NCBI GenBank assembly: GCA_030535355.1
Contig: JAUNIO010000010.1
Coordinates: 1-64,000 of the forward strand
Reading direction: 5' to 3'
DNA length: 64,000 bases
DNA from: a bacterium
Lineage (GTDB): Bacteria > Vulcanimicrobiota > Xenobia > Xenobiales > Xenobiaceae
Both the position numbers and the translations under genes were made by a program. Positions 44,058 to 53,486 of the stretch are shown here, one piece after another. The first letter of the stretch is position 1. Each line of letters starts with the position of its first letter. The notes below the pieces were generated by a model. That model searched no databases, was not told the origin of the DNA, and saw only the letters and a list, made by a program, of their open reading frames with translations.

Positions 44058-46838
44058 ATGGCCATGAAAAAAATGCTCTTTGCCATGAGCGTCTGCGCCC
44101 TCTGCGCAGCTGTCACTCCCCTGCCCAGTCAGGCCAACTGGCTGGACGATCTCAATCGGATCAGCAATACCCTGGAAGAACACAACCGGCAAGCCGAAGC
44201 CAAACGGCAGGAACTAGAAAACCTAAACGAAAGGGGCATGGATGCCTATAAGGCCAAAGATTACGACAGCGCCATTACATATTGGTCGCAAGCCGCCCAA
44301 CAGCGATATGCTCCCTCCCAATACAATTTAGGGTATTGCTTCCGTTACGGCATCGGTGTCCAGGCTGACGCGCAGCAGGCGGTTCAGTTCTATAAGGCCG
44401 CGGCTAAAGGCGGTTCAGCATCAGCTCAGGCCGAACTGGGAGAATGTTATCTAAACGGCATAGGCACAAAAAAAGATCATTCCGAGGCTTTTAAATGGCT
44501 GAGCAAAGCTGCCAAACAGAAATGCGAGGCCGCGTATGCTAATTTAGGACTCTGCTATTACAAAGGTTACGGCACCAAGGTCAGCTACGAAAACGCGGTC
44601 AAGTACCTCCGTCTGGCAGCAGATAACGATAAAAACGCGCAATTCACGCTCGCCCAGGTCTATTTGGACAAAAATAATCCTCAGCATTCGCAGGCGGAAG
44701 GTATGGTCTGGCTCAGCAAAGCGTCTGATTCTGGAAGCTATGATGCCAAAATGCTCCTGGCAAAACACTGTCTGTTATATAACAAAGACCCGTATCCAGC
44801 GTCAAAAGCCATCCTGCTCTATAACGACGCCATACAAACCGGGCAAACTAACGATCACCAAAGCATTAAGGCGCAAATCTGCCTAAGCCTGTGCTGTTTC
44901 AGCGGATCCGGCATGCCTCAGGAAATAGAAGCCGGCGTTGATCTATTAAGTATAGCGGCGGTAAAAGGCAATTCTTACGCTTTGGAACTGCTGCAGGCCT
45001 TGGCTGAAGCCGGTGTTATAGATGCCCAAGAGCTGCTGAAGAAGGCCTCACAAACCGCCGCAGCGCCATCCGACGAAGATCTCGATCTATACGATGAGAT
45101 TATGGCCATCTGCGCCCAGACCAGCAACACATCGCTCACGCCAGGAGAATTCATCAGGAAATGTCTGCCCGACAAAGAATCCGCCTTAGCCGCCGTTCCC
45201 CAAGAGGTACAAAACTATCGGGATTTCGGCAGACTGGCAACCGCCGCGGAACTTGGCAGCGCTGAAGCCCAAACCGCCTTAGGCCTGCTGTACGCCTCGG
45301 ATAAAGAAATCAACCCGAAGCGGAATTCTGCCAACAAATGGAATTATGCCTATAAATGGTTTAACCGCGCCGCACAGCAGAACAACACCGCCGCCCAGAC
45401 CCAGCTGGGTATTTGCTATCTGGAAGGCAGAGGCGTGGAACAAGACCTGGAAAAGGCCGTAGCTTTGCTGCGCGGATCAGCCGCCGAAGGCGACGCCTTG
45501 GCCAAGCACCATTTAGGGCAGTGCTACGCCCGGGGAACAGGCGTCGCGCAGAACACGCAGGAAGCCCAAAAACTGCTGAGCCAAGCCGCCGGCAAGGGAA
45601 ACACAGACTCCAAAGAAGCCCTGAGCGCTATGACCAAAGAGCAGGGTATGATCTTCATCCCCGCTGGAGTTTACAGCGACACCAAACGTTACGACAGCCT
45701 CAAGCCCTACGACGCATTCACTAAAGGCAGGCAGGCCTGTCTGGAAGGCAACGCCGAAGGCTACGCTCTCCTTGACTCGTCGGCCCGGCGCGGCTGCAAT
45801 CACGCCAAGCTGTGTTTGGCTTACGGTTTCCTGCCCCACGGCCACCAATTGTCCAACGGTTTCCCCACCTTTAATTTGGAAGGCAAAAACTGGGGCGGCA
45901 GCGAGCGTCTGCAGCGTTACCTCAAATGGATGACCAGCGCCGCCGACAACGGCAGCTTAGAGGCCTGCAAAAGCCTGGGAAAAGCGTATAAAGGCGGCAG
46001 CGGCATCGCCAAAGACCCGGCCAAGGCCTTCAGCTACACCAAAGCCGCGGCCCAGCAGAAAGACCCAGCGGCCATGTACGGTTTAGGCGTCTGTTACGCC
46101 CAAGGCATAGGCTGCCAGAAGGACCGCGCCGCGGCGGTGAAGTGGATCAAGCACTCCGCTCACGCCGGAAATGCCGAAGCCAGGCAGTGGATCGAGGATC
46201 GCCGCGGGCATAAGTTGGAGATTAAAGATAAATATGCTTTAGGGGAAGGCGAAGTAAAGTTCGGCGATAATCTTGATGAGATTAAAGCACACCACGCCAG
46301 GAAGAAATTAGGAAATTATATAGCAGGTTCTCTGATCAAAGATTTCCAGAACGACTTAGCTACCCAAAGAGGTATAACTGGTAAGTATATACTGGCTACA
46401 TCACCAATCGGATACATCGACGAAGATGACTTTAAATACAATTATACCGTTCACACCAAGTCATTAGGCAATTCCTCGAGCAAAGTGACCGTCATAGGCC
46501 GCGGCTTGACAAATACGGTATCGGAATACTATCTCGAAAATAACCGTACTGTTAGAATCGTGGAAAGAGAGACTTGCAAATCCAGTTCGAGCGGATACTA
46601 CACGGAACAATATGAGAATAATATTACTGCAGTACATGGACGGCCAACCGTCAGAAAAGTCTCGGGCACTCCCGACTCGCGCAATTACAGCGCTTATATG
46701 GAATGGCATAAAGACGGAGTCCATATAATCCTCAAAACATCCCGCACAGGATTAGGCAAGCATACAATAATGGCCGAGGCCAAAACAAACACCTATCAAG
46801 GGCCCAAAATCGGCGGTTGGGAGGATTTGCTGAAATAA
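44058..46838 (+). CDS. Large secreted Sel1-repeat protein
   Basis: A 926-residue protein with a signal peptide (MAMKKMLFAMSVCALCAAVT, cleavage near SQA at 27-29). Sel1/TPR-like repeats run in two blocks, about 55-330 and 385-735: for example APSQYNLGYCFRYGIGV, ASAQAELGECYLNGIGT, TAAQTQLGICYLEGRGV and PAAMYGLGVCYAQGIGC. Between repeats, near residue 530, is GMIFIPAGVYSD, close to the opening motif of FGE-type domains ('GMVFIPAGTF'), although no such domain follows. The last 190 residues are a beta-rich region of unknown type. Sel1 proteins act as scaffolds; this one is probably periplasmic. It is divergent from the kinase operon, separated by 249 bp. AAGGAG lies 12 bp before the ATG. Confidence 0.8.
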   Translation: MAMKKMLFAMSVCALCAAVTPLPSQANWLDDLNRISNTLEEHNRQAEAKRQELENLNERGMDAYKAKDYDSAITYWSQAAQQRYAPSQYNLGYCFRYGIGVQADAQQAVQFYKAAAKGGSASAQAELGECYLNGIGTKKDHSEAFKWLSKAAKQKCEAAYANLGLCYYKGYGTKVSYENAVKYLRLAADNDKNAQFTLAQVYLDKNNPQHSQAEGMVWLSKASDSGSYDAKMLLAKHCLLYNKDPYPASKAILLYNDAIQTGQTNDHQSIKAQICLSLCCFSGSGMPQEIEAGVDLLSIAAVKGNSYALELLQALAEAGVIDAQELLKKASQTAAAPSDEDLDLYDEIMAICAQTSNTSLTPGEFIRKCLPDKESALAAVPQEVQNYRDFGRLATAAELGSAEAQTALGLLYASDKEINPKRNSANKWNYAYKWFNRAAQQNNTAAQTQLGICYLEGRGVEQDLEKAVALLRGSAAEGDALAKHHLGQCYARGTGVAQNTQEAQKLLSQAAGKGNTDSKEALSAMTKEQGMIFIPAGVYSDTKRYDSLKPYDAFTKGRQACLEGNAEGYALLDSSARRGCNHAKLCLAYGFLPHGHQLSNGFPTFNLEGKNWGGSERLQRYLKWMTSAADNGSLEACKSLGKAYKGGSGIAKDPAKAFSYTKAAAQQKDPAAMYGLGVCYAQGIGCQKDRAAAVKWIKHSAHAGNAEARQWIEDRRGHKLEIKDKYALGEGEVKFGDNLDEIKAHHARKKLGNYIAGSLIKDFQNDLATQRGITGKYILATSPIGYIDEDDFKYNYTVHTKSLGNSSSKVTVIGRGLTNTVSEYYLENNRTVRIVERETCKSSSSGYYTEQYENNITAVHGRPTVRKVSGTPDSRNYSAYMEWHKDGVHIILKTSRTGLGKHTIMAEAKTNTYQGPKIGGWEDLLK

Positions 46839-47161
46839 ACAGCAGACGGCCTTAGTCCCCACGGTCACAGCTAAAACCATATACGCTACGGCACGGCGGA
46901 ACAGTCTCATAAATTATGCTGCCCCGCCGTGCCTTTATCCGGTCTATCACCAAAACAGATCGGTTATTAGAATTAACATAATTGAATAAGCACACCCACA
47001 ACCCCCATCGTGAAGATTATCTGCGAATCGCGTAAAGAAGGAAGAAATAAGCAGTTTATATAATTCGGCCATCAACAATTCAAAGACGCAGGCAGCTTAA
47101 TTTGCAGGTGCAGCAAAAATAATATGCGCAGGCGGTATTGCTGCCCAGGAGGCACATTACC
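46839..47161. other. Intergenic region between the Sel1 gene and the DUF3737 gene
   Basis: Apart from the terminator-like hairpin at 46890-46936 I see no gene, repeat or structured element in this 323-bp gap. From about this point eastward the sequence becomes visibly more GC-rich. Confidence 0.5.
46890..46936 (+). terminator. Probable terminator of the Sel1-repeat gene
   Basis: A perfect 10-bp GC-rich stem (GGCACGGCGG 46890-46899, CCGCCGTGCC 46924-46933) with a 24-base loop is followed by a short TTT. It is 52 bp after the stop codon; the weak T run lowers confidence. Confidence 0.55.
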
Positions 47162-48013
47162 TTGGAGAAACAGACCATCCGCCAAGAAGTTCTCAGCGGA
47201 GAACGCGCTTTATTCCACGGCCACAATCTACGCATTTGCGATTCTACTTTTGAGAACGGCGAATCCCCGCTCAAGGAAAGTTCGGACATCGAGCTGCACG
47301 GCTGTCTCTTTAAGTGGAAATATCCCCTCTGGTATAGTCGGAAGATCGCGGTTAAAGACTGCGTGTTCTTCGAAATGGCCCGGGCCGGAATCTGGTACAC
47401 CGAAAACATCAGCGTAGAAGACACCATGATCGAAGCTCCCAAGGAATTCCGCCGCTGCCGAGATGTCCGACTAAAAAACGTCAGCTTTTCTAACGCTGCG
47501 GAAACGCTCTGGCACTGCCGCGAGGTGGCGATAGACCACGTGACGGCCAGAGGCGATTATTTCGCCATGAACAGTGAAAACATGCAGATCCGCTACTTTT
47601 CCCTCTATGGCAATTACAGCTTCGACGGCGGGCGCAATATCGAGATCCGCAATTCTCGCCTGCTCTCCAAGGACGCCTTCTGGAACAGTGAGAATATCGC
47701 GGTTTATGACTCCTTTATCTCGGGCGAATATCTGGGCTGGAACGCCAAAAATTTAACCCTGATCAACTGCACAGTAGAAAGCCTGCAGGGACTGTGTTAC
47801 ATCGACAATCTGGTGATGAAGAACTGCAAGCTCATCAATACCACCCTGGCTTTTGAGTATTCCTCGGTCGATGCTGAAATCACCAATAAGGTGGACAGCG
47901 TGCTCAACCCCTCCAGCGGCACCATCAAAGCGGAAAGCATAGGCGAGCTGATCCTGGAAAAGGACCGCATCGACCCCTCCAAGACGAAGATCATCTGCCG
48001 CGATGCAGAATAA
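47162..48013 (+). CDS. DUF3737 family protein (pectate-lyase-like beta-helix)
   Basis: I place the start at TTG 47162 (LEKQTIRQEVLSGERALF), eight bases after AGGAGG (47148-47153); an upstream TTG at 47138 is less likely. The 283-residue product matches DUF3737: GERALFHGHNLRICDSTFEN, GESPLKESSDIELHGCLFKW, then regular short strands typical of a right-handed beta helix (LKNVSFSNAAETLWHC, NIEIRNSRLLSKDAFWN, NLTLINCTVESLQGLCY). The function is unknown; it is common in gut bacteria. The next gene begins 25 bp later, so they may be co-transcribed. Confidence 0.85.
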   Translation: MEKQTIRQEVLSGERALFHGHNLRICDSTFENGESPLKESSDIELHGCLFKWKYPLWYSRKIAVKDCVFFEMARAGIWYTENISVEDTMIEAPKEFRRCRDVRLKNVSFSNAAETLWHCREVAIDHVTARGDYFAMNSENMQIRYFSLYGNYSFDGGRNIEIRNSRLLSKDAFWNSENIAVYDSFISGEYLGWNAKNLTLINCTVESLQGLCYIDNLVMKNCKLINTTLAFEYSSVDAEITNKVDSVLNPSSGTIKAESIGELILEKDRIDPSKTKIICRDAE

Positions 48014-48038
48014 AAATCATTCCCGGAGATAAAGCAGC

Positions 48039-49208
48039 ATGTACAATTTCGACGAGATCATCGACCGCCGCGGCACCAATTCCTACAAGTGGAACGTCAA
48101 AGACGGCGAGCTGCCCATGTGGGTGGCCGACATGGACTTCCGCGCCGCTCCCGCCATCCTGGAAGCCATTCAGAAACGGGCCTCCCACGGCATTTTCGGT
48201 TACAGTCATATACCCCCGGCTTGGAACGAGGCCATCTGCGGCTGGTGGCTGCGGCGGCATAATTTCGCCCTGTCCCCCGATTGGCTGATCTTCTGCACCG
48301 GCGTGGTACCCGCCATTTCCAGCGTCGTGCGCAAGCTGACCACACCGGGCGAAAACGTGCTGATCCAGACTCCGGTCTACAACGTCTTTTTTAATTGCAT
48401 CCTCAACAACGGACGCCGTGTTCTGGAAAGCCCGCTGGCTTTGACCGAACAGGGCTACGCCATGGATTTCATCGATTTGGAGGCCAAGCTCAGCGATCCC
48501 CAGACCACCCTGATGCTGCTCTGCAATCCCCAGAACCCTGGGGGCGCCATTTGGGACCGGGAAACCCTGCGGCGCGTGGGCGAGCTCTGCGCCCGGCATC
48601 ACGTTCTGGTGCTCTCGGACGAGATCCACTGCGATATCGCCGATCCCGGCAGCGCATACGTGCCCTTTGCCTCCGTCTCGGAGACATGCCGGAAGAACAG
48701 CGTCACCTGCCTGGCCCCAACCAAAGCCTTCAACATCGCCGGTCTGAAAAGCGCCGCGGTCTCCGTGCCCCATCCGGTTCTGCGCCACAAGGTTTGGCGG
48801 GCCCTCAATACCGACGAGGTGGCCGAACCCAACGCCTTCGCCATCGATGCGGCCATCGCCGCCTTCACCAAGGGAGATAGCTGGCTGGACAGCCTCTGCG
48901 CTTATGTAGCGGAGAATAAGCGCCTGCTGCGCGAATTCGTCGCCCGGGAGCTGCCGCAGATCAAAGCCGTGCCCGGGAAGGCCACCTATCTGTGCTGGCT
49001 GGACTGCCGCGCCCTGCCCCGCAGCGAATGCCTGGCCCAGTCCCTGCGGGAAAAGGCGTGGCTGTACGTTTCCGACGGAGCGCAGTACGGAAAGAACGGC
49101 ACAGGCTTCTTGCGCGTGAATCTGGCCTGTCCGCGCAGCCTAGTGGAAGATGGTCTGGAGCGGCTGAAAAAGGGCATACAAAAGCATGTAAAACAACACG
49201 CAAAGTAA
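48039..49208 (+). CDS. patB: MalY/PatB-type PLP-dependent cystathionine beta-lyase / aminotransferase
   Basis: A 389-residue fold-type I PLP enzyme. Family hallmarks: LPMWVADMDFRAAPAILEAI near the start, GIFGYSH, the PLP lysine in LAPTKAFNIAGLKSA, and SDEIHCDIADPG with the PLP-binding Asp. MalY/PatB enzymes cleave C-S bonds in cystathionine or cysteine conjugates, giving pyruvate, ammonia and a thiol. GGAG lies 12 bp before the ATG. It probably forms an operon with the DUF3737 gene. Confidence 0.92.
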   Translation: MYNFDEIIDRRGTNSYKWNVKDGELPMWVADMDFRAAPAILEAIQKRASHGIFGYSHIPPAWNEAICGWWLRRHNFALSPDWLIFCTGVVPAISSVVRKLTTPGENVLIQTPVYNVFFNCILNNGRRVLESPLALTEQGYAMDFIDLEAKLSDPQTTLMLLCNPQNPGGAIWDRETLRRVGELCARHHVLVLSDEIHCDIADPGSAYVPFASVSETCRKNSVTCLAPTKAFNIAGLKSAAVSVPHPVLRHKVWRALNTDEVAEPNAFAIDAAIAAFTKGDSWLDSLCAYVAENKRLLREFVARELPQIKAVPGKATYLCWLDCRALPRSECLAQSLREKAWLYVSDGAQYGKNGTGFLRVNLACPRSLVEDGLERLKKGIQKHVKQHAK

Positions 49209-49323
49209 CATCCGCCGAAGGGCCGGGAACGATCCGCGAACCGACTGACTCCGTCGCCCGCGGCGGGCCGCGCCGCGATACGGCAGAACATCATATAAAA
49301 GAACATACCGGAGGCCTGCGCTT

Positions 49324-49872
49324 ATGAAATGGATGATCGCTTCAGATATACACGGTTCGGCTTACTATTGCCGGCAGATGCTGGAAGCCTTTGAAAAAGA
49401 GCAGGCCGACAGGCTGCTGCTCCTAGGCGATATTCTCTATCACGGCCCGCGCAACGACCTGCCCCGCGATTACAGCCCCAAAGAGGTCATCGCCCTGCTC
49501 AATCCCCTGGCCGAGCGCATCGTGGGCGTGGGCGGCAACTGCGACGCCGATATCGACCAGTATGTTTTGAACTTTCCCATGTCGGCAGGTTACGCCTTCA
49601 TCGACCTGGGTACAAGCCTCATCTTCGCCACCCACGGCCACGTTTACAATCCAGAGCATCCGCCCCGGCTGCGGCGCGGCGACATCCTATTGACCGGCCA
49701 CACCCACGTACCCGCTTTGGAGATCGGCGGAAACTTCACTTACTGCAATCCCGGATCGACTTCCATTCCCAAAAAGGACAGCGCCCGCAGCTATATGACT
49801 TTGGAGAACGGCGTGCTGCAGTGGAAAAAGCTGGACGGCGGCGAGGTTTACCTGCGGCACGTCATAGAGTAA
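49324..49872 (+). CDS. yfcE: YfcE-family metallophosphodiesterase
   Basis: A 182-residue calcineurin-like phosphoesterase. Metal ligands: IASDIHGS (Asp, His), LLLGDILYHGPRND (Asp, with the YfcE HGPRN motif), VGGNCDADID (Asn), FATHGHVYN (His) and LLTGHTHVP (GHTH). Such enzymes hydrolyse phosphodiesters with Mn2+. GGAGG stands nine bases before the ATG. It sits in a string of co-directional small genes after patB. Confidence 0.92.
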   Translation: MKWMIASDIHGSAYYCRQMLEAFEKEQADRLLLLGDILYHGPRNDLPRDYSPKEVIALLNPLAERIVGVGGNCDADIDQYVLNFPMSAGYAFIDLGTSLIFATHGHVYNPEHPPRLRRGDILLTGHTHVPALEIGGNFTYCNPGSTSIPKKDSARSYMTLENGVLQWKKLDGGEVYLRHVIE

Positions 49873-49990
49873 GACAGCTTAGTAAGACAGATTTTAAACC
49901 CTCGGCCCGGGACTGCAATTCCGGCCCAGCGTCATCAGCCGTGTGCCGTCTGCAAAAAGGCGGGAGCGCTGCCGGAGTACAAATAACATT

Positions 49991-50560
49991 ATGTCAGTTA
50001 CAACAAACCGCACAGCTGATTACCTCTCCCCGCTGGGGCGAATGACCATGGTCTCGGACGAAGATTCCTTGCTGGAGCTGCATTTCGCGGATCGAAAACG
50101 CCGCGAGACCGCGGCGCCCGCCTCCAAGCAGAAAATAAGCATACCGCTGAGTCTTTTTATACCCGCTTCCCCCGAGGTGCAGGACCTCCCGATTTTTGAG
50201 CAGACCAAAAAATGGCTGGACAGCTATTTCCACGGCGAAACACCCGTTTTTACTCCTCAGCTGCGCTTGCAAGGCACTGAATTCCAAATAATGGTCTGGG
50301 AAATATTGCTGGCCATTCCTTACGGCCAGACCGTTACCTACGGCGAGATAGCGGCCCGCATTGCCGCTCAGAAAGGCCTTGCCAAAATGTCCGCCCAAGC
50401 TGTGGGCGGCGCGGTAGGGAGCAACCCCATAGCTTTAATCGTGCCCTGCCACCGCGTGGTGGGCGCTAAGGGCAAACTGATCGGCTACGCCGCCGGGCTG
50501 GATAAGAAAGACGCCCTGCTTCGGCTTGAATATCAGCACGCCTCACAGTCCGAATTATAG
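49991..50560 (+). CDS. ogt: Methylated-DNA-[protein]-cysteine S-methyltransferase (Ogt)
   Basis: A suicidal repair protein that removes methyl groups from O6-methylguanine. ATG 49991 (MSVTTNRTADYLSPLGRMTM) gives 189 residues, the usual length. The active-site cysteine is in IVPCHRVVGAKGKLIGYAAG, preceded by the helix-turn-helix GGAVGSNPIA and YGQTVTYGEIAARIA. The ribosome-binding site is weak (GGAG 13 bp upstream). It is the last housekeeping gene before the defence block. Confidence 0.93.
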   Translation: MSVTTNRTADYLSPLGRMTMVSDEDSLLELHFADRKRRETAAPASKQKISIPLSLFIPASPEVQDLPIFEQTKKWLDSYFHGETPVFTPQLRLQGTEFQIMVWEILLAIPYGQTVTYGEIAARIAAQKGLAKMSAQAVGGAVGSNPIALIVPCHRVVGAKGKLIGYAAGLDKKDALLRLEYQHASQSEL

Positions 50561-50663
50561 CGCACCGCTAAAGCTGTCCGCTTCACTGCCAGGATTTTAC
50601 CTAATTTACATTTAATAGAGTACTACATTAATTCCATTACAAATGGCAGCGAAGGGAAACACC

Positions 50664-53483
50664 ATGGCCGATTATGCCCCGGGAATGCGCACTATCATCC
50701 GCGACGAAGAATGGATGATCAAGAGAATCGAAAAGAACAGCCTCGGCCATCAGGCCCTGCACTGCATCGGTATATCCCCGCTGGTCAAAGATAAAGAAAC
50801 CGTCTTCCTAACCGACCTCGAAACCGTTATCGCCGTCAATCCCGCCGAGATCAAGCTGATCCCGGACCGCTCCCCCCACTTCCTCCGCACCAAGCTCTAT
50901 CTGGAAAGCCAGTGGCGCCGGCAAATCCCCACCGATTCCGCCCTGCACATCGGCCACAGGGCCGCCATGGACTTAATGCCCTACCAGCTGGAACCGGCGC
51001 AGACCGCCCTGAGCCGTCCCCGCCAGCGCATTCTGATCGCCGACGCGGTAGGTCTCGGCAAAACGCTCGAAGCCGGCATCCTCATGAGCGAACTGATCGT
51101 CCGCGGCAAGGGCAAACGCATCCTCGTCGTAACCGTAAAAAGCATGATGACCCAGTTCCAAAAGGAGATGTGGAACCGCTTTACCATTCCCCTGGTGCGC
51201 CTGGACTCCAAAAAGATTCACGACATCCGCGCCAAGCTGCCCAGCAATTACAATCCCTTCTTTTACTATGACAAGACCATCGTCTCCATCGACACCTTAA
51301 AACGCGACGTGGAGTACCGCACCCACCTGGAAAACGCCTATTGGGACATTATCGTCATCGATGAAGCCCAAAACGTGGCGGAACGCGGCGAGCGCCAAGC
51401 GCAGAGGGCCCGCCTGGCCAAGCTGCTGGCGGACCGCTCCGACACGATGATCATGCTCTCGGCCACCCCGCACGACGGCCGCGCCAAAAGCTTCGCCTCC
51501 TTGATGAACATGCTGGACCCGACCGCCATCGCCGACCCGGAGCATTACGGCAAAGACGACATCAAAGGCCTGTGTCTGCGCCGTTTTAAGAAGGACATCA
51601 AAGACCAGGTCAGCGGTTCTTTCCTGGAACGCCGCATCGAGAAAGAATACTGCCCGTCCTCCCCTTTGGAAGAGGCCGCTTTCGGGATATTTGCGGAGAT
51701 GAAACTGCAGATGGACCTGGACAAGCCTCAGACCCAAGGGCGGCTGTTTAAAACCAGCCTGGAAAAATCCCTGTTTTCCAGCCCGCAGGCCTGCATTAAG
51801 AGCATAGACGAACGCCTGAAAAAGCTGAAAAAGAAATACGCCGAGGGCGAGATCGCCGACATCCGCGCTCTGGAAGAGCTGCGGGAGGCCCTGCTGAAGA
51901 TCGGCGCCGGCAGCTTTTCCCGCTACCAGCGCCTGCTGAGTCTGCTGCAAAGCCGGGAATACGGCTGGAACGGCAAGGCCGCGGACGACCGCCTGGTCAT
52001 CTTTACCGAGCGCATCGAAACCATGGAATATTTAGCCGCGCATCTCCGGCAGGACCTGGGACTGAAAGAAAACAGCGTGGCCACTATCTCCGGACGCATG
52101 AGCGATGCCGAACAGCAGCAGATCGTGGAAGACTTCGGGCGCGAAGCTTCCCCCATGCGGATATTGGTGGCCTCCGACGTCGCCTCCGAAGGTTTAAACC
52201 TGCATTATCTCTGCCACCGCCTGATCCACTTCGACATACCCTGGTCCCTCATGGTCTTCCAGCAGCGCAACGGCCGCATCGACCGCTACGGCCAGCAGCA
52301 GCGCCCCGACATCCGCTACATGCTGATCAGCAGCGCCAATCCCCGCATCAAGGGCGACATGCGCATCATCGAGATTCTCATCGCCAAAGAAAAACAGGCC
52401 CTGGAAAACATCGGCGATCCCGCCTTCCTGCTGGGCAAATTCTCGGTTGAGGAAGAAGAGGAAGCCGTCGCCGAAACCATCGAAAACGGATCCGACGCCG
52501 ACGCCTTCGCCGAGCTTTTGGACAGCGGCGAAGCCGAATTCGACCCCTTCGAAGCCCTGATGGCCGCAGCCGCCGCGGAGAGCCGGCCGCCGCAGAAACA
52601 GGAAGACCGCACCCTCTTTTCCGACATCGGCTATCTGGAGCAGGCCTGCAGATACCTCAACAGCGCGGAAAGCCATCCGGCCGAGCGGCTGGAAACGGTC
52701 TCCGGTTTGGATATCGCGGTTACGCCCGATATGCGCAGGCGCCTCAGCGCCCTGCTGCCCGAAGAAGCCCTGCCCCGGGACGGCTGCCTGCGCCTCTCCG
52801 ACGACAAGGCCTTCTGCATGGCCGAAATGCAGCGCAGCCTGCAGAACAGCCTGGACGAGACCGCCTGGCCCCAAGTGCAGTACCTCTGGAAGCTCCATCC
52901 GCTGTTCTCCTGGATCAACGACAAAGCCGGTCTGCTCTGGGGCCGCAGCGAAGCTCCTCTGGTCGGTCTGCCCGGCAAATTGAGCCCCGCGGAGACGATC
53001 TTCATCGTCAGCGGCAGCATTCCCAACCGCCGTTCCACCCCTTTGGTGGACGAGTGGTTCGGCCTGAAATACGAGAACGGCAGCTTCCACGCTCTGCTTT
53101 CCATGGAAGAACTGCTGAAGGCCGCAGACTTCCGCAGTCCGGACATTCCCAACCGGGACAGCCTGACGGACCGCGACGCCGCGGCCGCCGAGGCCCTGCT
53201 CCCCGATGCCGTCGCCCAGGCCGAAAAACACCTGCGCACCCGTTATCAGGAATATAAAAAGCGCATGGACCCGCTGCTCGACGAGGAATTGGACAAACTG
53301 GCCGCGCTCGAAAGCAGGCACCGGCAGTATCAGACCTCCAAAGCCGAGAACGCGCGCCGGCAGGATGAAGAAAAGCGCCGCCTCGACGAGCTGTTCGACA
53401 GGTTTTCCGACTGGGTGAAAGAGACTCTGTCCATCGAGGACCATCCCTATCTGAGAATTATCGCCGTGCTGAAGGGAGTGTAA
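50664..53483 (+). CDS. SNF2/DEAD-type helicase, DrmD/HmaA-like defence subunit
   Basis: I chose ATG 50664 (MADYAPGMRTIIRDEEWMIK), seven bases after AAGGG (50652-50656), giving 939 residues; ATG 50643 has no site. Superfamily 2 helicase motifs: MPYQLEPAQTALSRPRQRIL (Q-motif region), ADAVGLGKTLEAGIL (Walker A, about 128-142), VIDEAQNVAERG (DEAQ, about 232), MLSATPHDG (about 266), ASDVASEGLNLHYLCHRLIH and FQQRNGRIDRYGQ (about 502-545). A C-terminal part rich in Glu, with a coiled coil (about 855-915), follows. Length and architecture fit DrmD of class 1 DISARM or the helicase of Hma systems. It ends three bases before the methyltransferase ATG, so the two are translated together. Confidence 0.85.
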   Translation: MADYAPGMRTIIRDEEWMIKRIEKNSLGHQALHCIGISPLVKDKETVFLTDLETVIAVNPAEIKLIPDRSPHFLRTKLYLESQWRRQIPTDSALHIGHRAAMDLMPYQLEPAQTALSRPRQRILIADAVGLGKTLEAGILMSELIVRGKGKRILVVTVKSMMTQFQKEMWNRFTIPLVRLDSKKIHDIRAKLPSNYNPFFYYDKTIVSIDTLKRDVEYRTHLENAYWDIIVIDEAQNVAERGERQAQRARLAKLLADRSDTMIMLSATPHDGRAKSFASLMNMLDPTAIADPEHYGKDDIKGLCLRRFKKDIKDQVSGSFLERRIEKEYCPSSPLEEAAFGIFAEMKLQMDLDKPQTQGRLFKTSLEKSLFSSPQACIKSIDERLKKLKKKYAEGEIADIRALEELREALLKIGAGSFSRYQRLLSLLQSREYGWNGKAADDRLVIFTERIETMEYLAAHLRQDLGLKENSVATISGRMSDAEQQQIVEDFGREASPMRILVASDVASEGLNLHYLCHRLIHFDIPWSLMVFQQRNGRIDRYGQQQRPDIRYMLISSANPRIKGDMRIIEILIAKEKQALENIGDPAFLLGKFSVEEEEEAVAETIENGSDADAFAELLDSGEAEFDPFEALMAAAAAESRPPQKQEDRTLFSDIGYLEQACRYLNSAESHPAERLETVSGLDIAVTPDMRRRLSALLPEEALPRDGCLRLSDDKAFCMAEMQRSLQNSLDETAWPQVQYLWKLHPLFSWINDKAGLLWGRSEAPLVGLPGKLSPAETIFIVSGSIPNRRSTPLVDEWFGLKYENGSFHALLSMEELLKAADFRSPDIPNRDSLTDRDAAAAEALLPDAVAQAEKHLRTRYQEYKKRMDPLLDEELDKLAALESRHRQYQTSKAENARRQDEEKRRLDELFDRFSDWVKETLSIEDHPYLRIIAVLKGV

Positions 53484-53486
53484 GCC

